Shown here piece by piece: positions 40,649 through 47,978 of a DNA stretch of 64,000 nt. This stretch comes from Vicinamibacterales bacterium (GTDB taxonomy: Bacteria > Acidobacteriota > Vicinamibacteria > Vicinamibacterales > 2-12-FULL-66-21): the NCBI GenBank assembly GCA_036496585.1, contig DASXLB010000010.1, positions 1 to 64,000 on the forward strand, written 5' to 3'. A program made the position numbers and the translations under genes. The notes under the pieces are model-generated. The model was not told the origin of the DNA and made no database searches. It was given only the letters and a program-made list of their open reading frames with translations. Numbering within the stretch: the stretch's first letter is position 1; each line of letters begins with the position of its first letter.

Positions 40649-43198
40649 ATGCCGCACCCGGTTACCCTGATCGCTGCGCTCCTGATCAGTGTCGCCGGGC
40701 TCTCTGGTCAACCGGACGGCACCCTCCGGGGCGTGGTCCGTGACCAGACCGGCGCCGTCCTCCCCAACGCCGCCGTCGAGCTGCTCGACGCGGCCGGGGC
40801 GACCGTCGCCACCGCTTCCACTGACGCCGCCGGCGCCTTCCGGTTCGACCGGTTGCCGCGCGCCTCCTACGTCGTTCGCGCGCGCTTCGAGGGATTCAAG
40901 CCCGGTGCCGTCCAGGCGCGCTTGGGGGGCACCCGTCCGCCCGCCCCGCTGGCGATCACTCTCGAGCTGGCCTCGGTGCCCCAGGAAGTCTCCGTCAACG
41001 CCGGCGACGATGTGATTGCCGCCTCCGCCGCCAGGAATCGCGACGCGGTCGGCGTGACGGACTCGGACATCCGCGACATCCCCGTCTTCGACCGCGACGT
41101 CGTCGCGACGCTGTCGCGCTTTCTGGACGCGTCGTCGCTCGGTAGCGGCGGCGCGACGCTCGTCGTCGACGGCATGGAGGCACGCACCATCGGCGTTTCG
41201 CCGTCGGCCATCCAGTCGATCAAGATCAACCAGGATCCGTACTCGTCGGAGTTTCCGCGTCCCGGCCGCGGCCGGATCGAGGTGGTGACCAAGGCCGGCG
41301 CCGACGCCTATCACGGGTCGTTCGACTTCACGTTCCGCGACTCGGCGCTCAACGCGCGCGACCCGTTCGCGCCGACGACGCCGCCCGAGCAGCGGCGCAT
41401 CTATGAAGGCGTGCTGGGCGGCCCCGTGGCCGACGGTAGGCACAGCTCGTTCCTGTTCACCATTGAGCGCCGCGCGCTCGACCTGCAGTCGATCGTCTAC
41501 GCGGCGGGACCCGCCGGCTTGATCAACCAGATCGTCGCCGCCCCCACGACCGGCACTGAAGTGTCGGGATCGCTCAATCATCAGCAGGGCAAGAACAACA
41601 CGTTCTTCGCGCGGGTCACCGCCGAGGTGAACGACGGTCGCAATCAAAGCGTCGGCGGCACGACGCTCGCCGAGGCCGGCACCAACGACCACGGCGACGA
41701 AGAGCAGGTGATTATCGGCGCACGTTCGATCATCACACCGCGGCTGCTGAACGAGTTCCGGTGGCTGCTTGGCCGCGAGATCACCTCGACCGCCAGCCTC
41801 AATCCCGCGGCGCGGATCACGGTGCTCGATGCCTTCACCGGCGGCGGCGCCCAGGCGGACCAGAGCACGTCGGAGTATCACTTCAACCTCACCGAAAGCC
41901 TGACGTATCTGCACGGCCGGCATCTCATCAAGGGGGGCTTCGCCATTCCCGATTTCAGCCGCCGCGGCTACGACGATCGAACCAATCGGACCGGGACGTT
42001 CACGTTCTCGAGCCTCGACGACTACAGCCGAGGCGTGCCGCTGTCGTTCGTGCAGCAGCGCGGCGACGGCAACCTGGCGTTCCTGCAGAAGGTGTTCGGG
42101 GCATTCGTCCAGGATCAAATCACGGTCGGCGACCGCTTCTCCGTGACGCCGGGCCTGCGCTACGACTGGCAGAACATATTTACCGACAACAACAACGTCG
42201 CGCCGCGCCTGTCGGCGGCTCTTGCCCTGGACAAGAAGACGGCCCTGCGCGGCGGCGCCGGCATCTTCTACGACCGCGCCGGCGACAGCGCCATCCACGA
42301 GGTGCTGCGCTCGCGCGAGAACCGGCTGCAGCGCTACATCATCGTCGACCCCGCCTACCCTGATCCGTTCGCGGGCGTCAGCGCCGACGGGACGCCGCCG
42401 AGCATCGTCACGCTCGCGCCGGGCCTCCGCACGCCCTACACCGTTCAGTTCGGTGGCGGCGTCGAGCGGCAGCTGCGCAAGGGCAGCAGCCTCGCCGTCA
42501 CCTATCTCGGGTCGCGCGGCGTGGACTTGTTCCGCTCGCGTGACGTCAACGCGCCGCCGCCGCCGTCGTATCTGGCGCGGCCGGATCCGTCGCTCGGCCA
42601 GGTGCGCCAGATCGAATCGACCGGGCGGCAGACGGTGCACTCGCTGCAGGTCCTGGCCAGCGGACGCCTGCTGCCGCGGCTGCAGGGCAACCTGCAGTAC
42701 ACGTTCTCGTCGGCCCACAACGACACCAGCGGCATCAACGCGCTGCCGGCGAACAACTACGATCTCCCCGGCGAATACGGCCGCGCCGATTTCGATCAGC
42801 GGCATCACCTGGAAGGCCTGCTCCAGGTCAAGGGCGGCGACTGGCTGCATCTCGGCATCGCCGTCTCGCTGCTCTCGGGGCGTCCGTACTCGCTGCGCAC
42901 CGGGACCGATCCGTTCAGCACCGGCCAGACCAACGCGCGGCCGTCCGGCGTCGGCCGCAACACGCTCGACGGACCGGGCTACGCATCGGTCGACGTCAAG
43001 TGGACGCGCGAGTTCGCGCTGACCGGGAAGAAGGGGGACGACGCGCCGGCCTGGTCGGTCGGCGTCTCCGCCTTCAACATCCTCAACCACGTCAACTACG
43101 TCGGCTACGTCGGCACCCTGACGTCGCCGCTGTTCGGCCAGCCGATCGCCGCGCAGCCGCCGCGCCGCATTCAACTGTCAGCGGAATTCCACTTCTGA
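40649..43198 (+). CDS. Oar-like TonB-dependent receptor (short type)
   Basis: The product has 849 residues with a signal peptide (TLIAALLISVAGLSGQPDG). A carboxypeptidase-regulatory-like domain covers about residues 22-105 (GTLRGVVRDQTGAVLPNAAVELLDAAG, then RARFEGFKPGAV). The plug region (residues about 120-230) includes TDSDIRDIPVFDRDVV, LVVDGMEARTIGVS and SIKINQDPYSSEFPRPGRGRIEVVTK. The barrel ends IQLSAEFHF with the C-terminal Phe expected by BAM. It is shorter than the receptor starting at 20495 and only distantly similar. The ATG at 40649 is chosen over a TTG two codons upstream. It is followed at 16 nt by a PepSY-like gene and then a two-component system, which suggests sensing linked to import. 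Confidence 0.87.
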   Translation: MPHPVTLIAALLISVAGLSGQPDGTLRGVVRDQTGAVLPNAAVELLDAAGATVATASTDAAGAFRFDRLPRASYVVRARFEGFKPGAVQARLGGTRPPAPLAITLELASVPQEVSVNAGDDVIAASAARNRDAVGVTDSDIRDIPVFDRDVVATLSRFLDASSLGSGGATLVVDGMEARTIGVSPSAIQSIKINQDPYSSEFPRPGRGRIEVVTKAGADAYHGSFDFTFRDSALNARDPFAPTTPPEQRRIYEGVLGGPVADGRHSSFLFTIERRALDLQSIVYAAGPAGLINQIVAAPTTGTEVSGSLNHQQGKNNTFFARVTAEVNDGRNQSVGGTTLAEAGTNDHGDEEQVIIGARSIITPRLLNEFRWLLGREITSTASLNPAARITVLDAFTGGGAQADQSTSEYHFNLTESLTYLHGRHLIKGGFAIPDFSRRGYDDRTNRTGTFTFSSLDDYSRGVPLSFVQQRGDGNLAFLQKVFGAFVQDQITVGDRFSVTPGLRYDWQNIFTDNNNVAPRLSAALALDKKTALRGGAGIFYDRAGDSAIHEVLRSRENRLQRYIIVDPAYPDPFAGVSADGTPPSIVTLAPGLRTPYTVQFGGGVERQLRKGSSLAVTYLGSRGVDLFRSRDVNAPPPPSYLARPDPSLGQVRQIESTGRQTVHSLQVLASGRLLPRLQGNLQYTFSSAHNDTSGINALPANNYDLPGEYGRADFDQRHHLEGLLQVKGGDWLHLGIAVSLLSGRPYSLRTGTDPFSTGQTNARPSGVGRNTLDGPGYASVDVKWTREFALTGKKGDDAPAWSVGVSAFNILNHVNYVGYVGTLTSPLFGQPIAAQPPRRIQLSAEFHF

Positions 43199-43214
43199 GC
43201 AGAGGAGCAGAGAA

Positions 43215-43694
43215 ATGACACCGAAGTTCGCGGTTGTCGCCGCCGTGGCGGCGCTGTTGCTGGGGCATGGCCTCGCGATCGAGGCACAGGCGCCGCCGCC
43301 GAAGGCCAGGCCCGCCGCCAAGATCGATCTGTCGAAGTACCCGGCTCCGGTTCGCGCCACCATCGAGGCGGAGACGAAGAGCGCGACGCTGAAGGGCGTC
43401 TCGAAGGAAACGGAGAAGGGCCAGACGCAGTATGAGGTCGAGACGATCGTCAACGGCAAATCTCGCGATCTGCTCGTCGACCCGGCCGGCAAGGTGATCG
43501 AGGTCGAAGAGGAGATCGCGATCGGCTCCGCGCCGGCGCCGGTACAGGACACCCTGAAGCAGAAGGGGACCGTGCTCAAGCTGGAGAGCGTCTCCCGCGA
43601 CGGTGTGACCTCCTACGAAGCGTCGGTCAGGGACAAGAGCGGCAAGAAGACGTCGGTGACGCTCGACGCCCAGGGCAAGCCCGCGAAGGGTTAA
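43215..43694 (+). CDS. Periplasmic PepSY-like protein, two repeats
   Basis: This 159-residue protein has a signal peptide (FAVVAAVAALLLGHGLAIEA) and two successive PepSY-like modules. The first is YPAPVRATIEAETKSATLKG through GQTQYEVETIVNGKSRDLLVDPAGKV; the second is APVQDTLKQKGTVLKLESV through TSYEASVRDKSGKKTSVTLDAQGK. PepSY domains are small periplasmic modules often encoded next to OmpR-type two-component systems, as here, and may modulate the sensor kinase. A GAGGAG ribosome-binding site precedes the ATG. It lies 16 nt after the TonB receptor and 9 nt before the response regulator. Confidence 0.78.
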   Translation: MTPKFAVVAAVAALLLGHGLAIEAQAPPPKARPAAKIDLSKYPAPVRATIEAETKSATLKGVSKETEKGQTQYEVETIVNGKSRDLLVDPAGKVIEVEEEIAIGSAPAPVQDTLKQKGTVLKLESVSRDGVTSYEASVRDKSGKKTSVTLDAQGKPAKG

Positions 43695-43703
43695 GCTGCA
43701 CCC

Positions 43704-44372
43704 ATGCGCATCCTGCTCGTCGAAGACGAACCGAGCGCGGCGCGCTTCATCGCCAAGGGGTTGCGGGAGGCCACCTACGCCGTCGACGTAGCCGCCGACG
43801 GCACCTCGGCGGCGATGCAGTGTCAGCAGAACGACTACGACGCCGTCGTGCTCGACGTCATGCTGCCGGGCCGCGACGGCCTGTCGGTATGCCGCGAGCT
43901 GCGCGCGTCAGGCTCCGACGTGCCGGTGCTAATGCTCACCGCCCGCGACGCGATCGAGGCGCGCGTCGAGGGGCTCGATGCCGGCGCCGACGACTACCTG
44001 ACCAAGCCGTTCGACTTTCGTGAGCTGCTGGCGCGGCTGCGCGCGCTGACCCGCCGCGATCGGCGGCCGCTCGCGCCCGCCCGTCTCGAGGCAGGCGACA
44101 TCGCCATCGACCTGCCGGCCCGGCGCGTCTTCCGGCGAGGCGAGGAGATCTCGCTCACCAGCCGCGAGTACGCGCTGCTCGAATACCTGGCGCGCCACGT
44201 CGGCGAAGTGGTCGGCCGCGCCGACATCGCCGAGCACGTCTGGGACGAGCACTACGATCCGTTCTCCAACGTCGTCGACGTCTACATCCAGCGGCTCCGC
44301 CGCAAGCTCGACGAGCCCGGAACGACGTCGGCGATCCGGACGCGCCGCGGCCAGGGCTATCAGCTGCTCTGA
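43704..44372 (+). CDS. OmpR/PhoB-family response regulator
   Basis: The product has 222 residues. The N-terminal receiver has acidic residues in LLVEDEPSA, phosphoacceptor Asp51 (VVLDVMLPGRDG), Thr in LMLTARD and Lys in DYLTKPFDF. The C-terminal winged-helix domain (residues about 125-222) has the typical ISLTSREYALLEYLARHVGEVV recognition scaffold, VDVYIQRLRRKLD and the final hairpin RTRRGQGYQLL. It should bind direct repeats as a phosphorylated dimer. The histidine kinase starts 4 nt downstream, so they are a cognate pair. Likely targets include its own operon. Confidence 0.95.
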   Translation: MRILLVEDEPSAARFIAKGLREATYAVDVAADGTSAAMQCQQNDYDAVVLDVMLPGRDGLSVCRELRASGSDVPVLMLTARDAIEARVEGLDAGADDYLTKPFDFRELLARLRALTRRDRRPLAPARLEAGDIAIDLPARRVFRRGEEISLTSREYALLEYLARHVGEVVGRADIAEHVWDEHYDPFSNVVDVYIQRLRRKLDEPGTTSAIRTRRGQGYQLL

Positions 44373-44376
44373 CGCC

Positions 44377-45732
44377 ATGGCGATCTCGCTGCGCACCCGG
44401 CTGACGTTGTGGTATTCGGCGCTGCTGCTGCTGGCGCTCGTCCTGTTCACCGCCACCGTGCTGTGGCTGCACTGGCGCCTGATGGTGCGGCAGGCGGACG
44501 ACTCGCTGCGCGCGCTTGCGATCGCCGCCGTCAACGTCGTCGACGCCGAGCTGGCCGAGCACGCGACGCTCGACGAGGCGGCGCACGAGATGGTCGGCGT
44601 GGTCCGCCAGCGAAACTACGAGGCCGCGGTGCTCGACGCCGGCGGCACGAAGCTGGTGGGAGGCGTCGGCAGCTGGCTGGTCCCGGCCTTTCAGCAGCCG
44701 GGCGCAGGGGTCCGCACGGTGACGGGGTCGGACGGCCATCCCTGGCGCGTGATGGTCCGCGCCGGAGGATCGGACGGCGCGCATTTCAGCGTGGTCATCG
44801 CAGCGCCGCTCAGCGAGATCGAAGAGCAGTGGCGGGCGCTCGTCAAGGCTTGCGCGCTCGGCGTGCCGTTCGTCATGCTGATCGCCGCGGCCGGCGGCTG
44901 GTGGCTGGGCCGGCGCGGCCTGCGGCCGCTCGAGGCGATCGCGCACCAGGCGCGTGACATCACCGGGCGGACGCCGGACAACCGGCTCGCCGTCCCGGAC
45001 GCCGGTCCTGAACTGGACGCCGTCGCGAGCTCCTTCAACCTCGTTCTCGATCGGCTCGGCCTGGCGCTGGCGACGCAGCGCCGGTTCATGGCGGACGCGT
45101 CGCACGAGCTGCGCACGCCGGTGTCGATCCTGCGCACCGTCGCCGACGTCACCTTGAGTCAGCCGCGGCGCGAGGACGCCGAGTACCGTGACGCGCTCGC
45201 CGTCGTCGGGCAGCAGACGACGCGGCTGGCGCGGCTCGTCGACGACATGCTGGTGCTGGCGCGCGCCGATGCCGGTGGTTATCCGATCGTCCGCGCCGAG
45301 GTCGATCTCGACGCGGTCGTGCTCGACTGCGTCCGTGAATTCGCCGCGACCGCCGCCGCCAAGAGCATTCGTCTCGCCTCGCAGGCGCAGCCGGTCAGCG
45401 TGGTCGTCGACGAGACGCTGCTGCGGCGGCTGATCGGCAACCTGCTGAGCAATGCGATCGCCTACACGCCGAGCGGTGGTAGCGTCGAGGTCGCCGTCGT
45501 CGAGGCGCGCCGCGGCGTCAGCATCCGCGTCACCGACAGCGGCCCCGGCATCCCGCCCGCGGATCGCGAGCGCATCTTCGAGCGGTTCGTGCGTCTCGAT
45601 CCGGCCCGCGCCGCCGGCGGCGCCGGTCTCGGACTGGCGATCGCCCGCTGGATCGCCGAGGCGCACGGCGGGCAGCTCGAGCTGCTGAAGAGCGACGCCC
45701 GGGGCAGCGTGTTCGCGGCAACGATTCCATGA
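44377..45732 (+). CDS. Sensor histidine kinase
   Basis: The product has 451 residues. TM1 (LWYSALLLLALVLFTATVLWLHW) and TM2 (CALGVPFVMLIAAAGGWWLG, about residues 165-185) flank a periplasmic sensor region of about 120 residues. A HAMP-like linker (RRGLRPLEAIAHQARDIT) leads to the HisKA helix with His243 in ASHELRTPVSIL. The HATPase domain has the N box NLLSNAIAYTPSGG, G1 DSGPGIPPADRERIFERF and G2 GAGLGLAIARWIAEAHGG. The enzyme should autophosphorylate and pass the phosphate to Asp51 of the preceding regulator. Which signal it reads is unknown; the neighbouring PepSY and TonB genes suggest an envelope cue. Confidence 0.95.
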   Translation: MAISLRTRLTLWYSALLLLALVLFTATVLWLHWRLMVRQADDSLRALAIAAVNVVDAELAEHATLDEAAHEMVGVVRQRNYEAAVLDAGGTKLVGGVGSWLVPAFQQPGAGVRTVTGSDGHPWRVMVRAGGSDGAHFSVVIAAPLSEIEEQWRALVKACALGVPFVMLIAAAGGWWLGRRGLRPLEAIAHQARDITGRTPDNRLAVPDAGPELDAVASSFNLVLDRLGLALATQRRFMADASHELRTPVSILRTVADVTLSQPRREDAEYRDALAVVGQQTTRLARLVDDMLVLARADAGGYPIVRAEVDLDAVVLDCVREFAATAAAKSIRLASQAQPVSVVVDETLLRRLIGNLLSNAIAYTPSGGSVEVAVVEARRGVSIRVTDSGPGIPPADRERIFERFVRLDPARAAGGAGLGLAIARWIAEAHGGQLELLKSDARGSVFAATIP

Positions 45733-45750
45733 TGATGAAGGAGCATTGAG

Positions 45751-46881
45751 ATGGCACGATTCGCAGGCGTCGTAACACTCGCAGTGGCATGGGCGGTGGC
45801 GGGCGCTTTCGCTCAGCCGTCTGGCGACGGACCGTACAAAGTACTGAAGACCGCCAGGGTCGGCGGCGAAGGCGGCTGGGACTACATCTATGCGGATTCC
45901 GCAGGCCGTCGTCTCTACATCCCGCGTGGCGCGCGACCTGAAGTGCCGGCCACCGACACGACACCGGCGGTGCCGGCGGCGGTCGCGCGGATTGCCGCCT
46001 ACAACCTCGACACGCTCGAGAAGGCCGGCGAGATCCCCGACACGGGCGGCAACGGTGTCGCCGTCTGCCCGAACACCGGCCACGGATTCTCGAGCAGCCG
46101 GCCAGCCATCTCGATGTTCGACACGAAGACGCTGACGCTGATCAAGAAGATCGACATCCCGGAGGGCTTCGGTCCGGATGGTATCTATTGCGACAGCTTC
46201 AACGATCGCGCCTACGTCTTCAGCCATCCCACCAAGAACGCGCTGGTCATCGACGCGAAGGACGGCACCGTCGCCGGCACGATTGATCTGGGTGGCACGC
46301 CGGAGCAGGCTGTCTCCGACGGCAAGGGCACGCTTTACGTCGTCATGCAGGCCGAGTCGAACGTGGCCGTCGTGGACGTGAAGGCGATGAAAACCACCGC
46401 CCACTACGATTTCGCGGAAAAGGGCGGGCGCTGTAACGGCTTGGCGCTCGACGCGAAGAACGGCGTGCTCTTCGTCGCCTGTGGCAATTCGTCGATGACG
46501 CCGGCGCAGGGACAGGCGCCGCAGCCGACGATGGTGATCCTGAGCGCGAAGGACGGCAGAATCCTCGCGACGCTGCCGCTCGCCGGCGGATCCGATGGCG
46601 CCGTTTTCAATCCCGACACGATGGAAGCGTTCAGCACGCACGGCAACGGCACGCTCACCGTCGTCAAGGAGAAGAGCCCGACGGCGTTCGAGGTCGAGCA
46701 GAACCTTCAGACGATGAATGGCGCGCGCACGATCACGCTCGACACGAAGACCGGCCACGTCTTTGCGATGGCCGACGAACGCGGCCCGGCGCCGCCGCCC
46801 GCCCCGGGCACTCCCGCGGGACGCGGCGGACGCGCGCCGGCGATTCCGGGCTCGTTCACGATCCTGATGATCGGTAAATGA
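45751..46881 (+). CDS. Secreted YVTN/YncE-like beta-propeller protein
   Basis: The product has 376 residues with a signal peptide (VVTLAVAWAVAGAFAQPSG). Repeated blades follow the YVTN-type pattern: GGEGGWDYIYADSAGRRLYIPRG, GNGVAVCPNTGHGFSSS, NDRAYVFSHPTKNALVIDAKDGTVAGTIDLGG, LYVVMQAESNVAVVDVKAMKTTA, then a Gly/Pro-rich region near the end. Such propellers bind ligands or proteins and usually lack catalytic activity. An AAGGAG site precedes the ATG, 18 nt after the kinase stop, so it is probably the last gene of the TonB-PepSY-kinase run. The convergent neighbour is a paralog. Confidence 0.82.
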   Translation: MARFAGVVTLAVAWAVAGAFAQPSGDGPYKVLKTARVGGEGGWDYIYADSAGRRLYIPRGARPEVPATDTTPAVPAAVARIAAYNLDTLEKAGEIPDTGGNGVAVCPNTGHGFSSSRPAISMFDTKTLTLIKKIDIPEGFGPDGIYCDSFNDRAYVFSHPTKNALVIDAKDGTVAGTIDLGGTPEQAVSDGKGTLYVVMQAESNVAVVDVKAMKTTAHYDFAEKGGRCNGLALDAKNGVLFVACGNSSMTPAQGQAPQPTMVILSAKDGRILATLPLAGGSDGAVFNPDTMEAFSTHGNGTLTVVKEKSPTAFEVEQNLQTMNGARTITLDTKTGHVFAMADERGPAPPPAPGTPAGRGGRAPAIPGSFTILMIGK

Positions 46882-46888
46882 CGCCGTC

Positions 46889-46923
46889 GGCGCCCCCCGG
46901 CATCCTCTTCGTCGAGGGGCGCC
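46889..46923. terminator. Bidirectional terminator-like hairpin between convergent genes
   Basis: GGCGCCCC at 46889-46896 and GGGGCGCC at 46916-46923 form a perfect 8-bp GC stem with a 19-nt loop. The hairpin lies exactly in the 48-nt gap between the stops of two convergent beta-propeller genes. It has no T-run, so its strength as an intrinsic terminator is uncertain. Confidence 0.55.
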
Positions 46924-46929
46924 GCCCGT

Positions 46930-47919
46930 TCACTTCGCGACGACCAGCAGGCTGAACGACCCGGCCTGCATCGGCCCGCGGCCGCGGCCGCTGGCCGGCG
47001 CCGGACCGAAATTCGCTGCCGCCAGGAAGATCTGGTGCGTCGTCGGGTCGAGACCCATGTTGCGCGAGCCGGGCTGCGTCGTCAGCGTCTGCGTCACGCT
47101 GTAGGTGTCGGGCGTGTCCTGGTGGATGACCGTCAACGTGCCTTCGCCGTTCGACGCAAAGGCTTCGCCCGAGGTGGGATCGTAGCCGGCGCCGTCGACG
47201 CCGGTCCCGATCGCCGGGGTCGCGACGACTTTGCCTGCCTGGTAATCCGACACCGCCATCACGCCGCTGCGGCAGCCGCTGAAGAGACGATGGTTCTTCG
47301 TGTCGATCGCCATCGACACGGGGTTCTTGCACGGCGCCGTCGGCCACTTGCGCAGGACTTTCGCCGCTTTGGCGTCCACCTCGACGACTTCGCCGGTGTC
47401 GGTCAGGTTGATGTAAATCCGGCCGTCACCCGCCGACGCCCCATATTCAGGCTTGCCGCCGAGATCCAGGTTGGTGATCAACGTGCCGGCCTTGGGATCG
47501 ACGACGGTCGTGGAGTGCGCGTCCCCGTTGAACGAGAAGACGCGATGCGACGCCTCGTCGTAGATGATCGCGTCGGCGTCTTCAGCCGCCGGGATCGTCC
47601 CGAGCGTCTTGTAGGTCTTCAGGTCGAACATCACGATCGCCTTGCCTTGGCCCGCGGTGGCGAAGCCGTGCCCGTCCGAGGCGACGATGGCGGTGCCGTG
47701 CGCCCCTTTGATGCCGGTCACTTCTCCCAGAAGTTTGCCGTCGCGTTGGTCGACGACCATCACGCGGTCACTGCGGCCGATGAAGAGGCGGTGACTCGGC
47801 GGGTCTGGCACGATGTAGTCCCAGCCGCCGTCGCCGCCGACGGGAAAAGTCTGCGTGATCTTGTAGGGGCCTTGTGCGGCGACGGCCGCCAGGGCCAGGA
47901 CGAGTGGGATCGCTTTCAT
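46930..47919 (-). CDS. Secreted YVTN/YncE-like beta-propeller protein (paralog)
   Basis: The product has 329 residues with a short signal peptide (KAIPLVLALAAVAAQGPYK). Its opening, GPYKITQTFPVGGDGGWDYI, parallels the convergent neighbour's GPYKVLKTARVGGEGGWDYI. Later blades (HRVFSFNGDAHSTTVVDPKAGTLITNLDLGGKPEYG, GRIYINLTDTGEVVEVDAKAAKVLRKWP) also match in layout. It is a seven-bladed-type propeller with no enzymatic motif. The two genes are tail-to-tail inverted paralogs. The role may be binding of a small ligand or partner in the periplasm. Confidence 0.8.
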   Translation of the reverse strand: MKAIPLVLALAAVAAQGPYKITQTFPVGGDGGWDYIVPDPPSHRLFIGRSDRVMVVDQRDGKLLGEVTGIKGAHGTAIVASDGHGFATAGQGKAIVMFDLKTYKTLGTIPAAEDADAIIYDEASHRVFSFNGDAHSTTVVDPKAGTLITNLDLGGKPEYGASAGDGRIYINLTDTGEVVEVDAKAAKVLRKWPTAPCKNPVSMAIDTKNHRLFSGCRSGVMAVSDYQAGKVVATPAIGTGVDGAGYDPTSGEAFASNGEGTLTVIHQDTPDTYSVTQTLTTQPGSRNMGLDPTTHQIFLAAANFGPAPASGRGRGPMQAGSFSLLVVAK

Positions 47920-47978
47920 GTCGTCTCCTTGTTCCCGCTATCGTGAAAGAAGCGAGATGACAGGAGGATGAATGAGCG

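Noticed and set aside
40613..43174. Long antisense open frame opposite the second TonB receptor
   Set aside because: Composition is typical of an antisense GC-rich frame, and it covers regulatory DNA as well.
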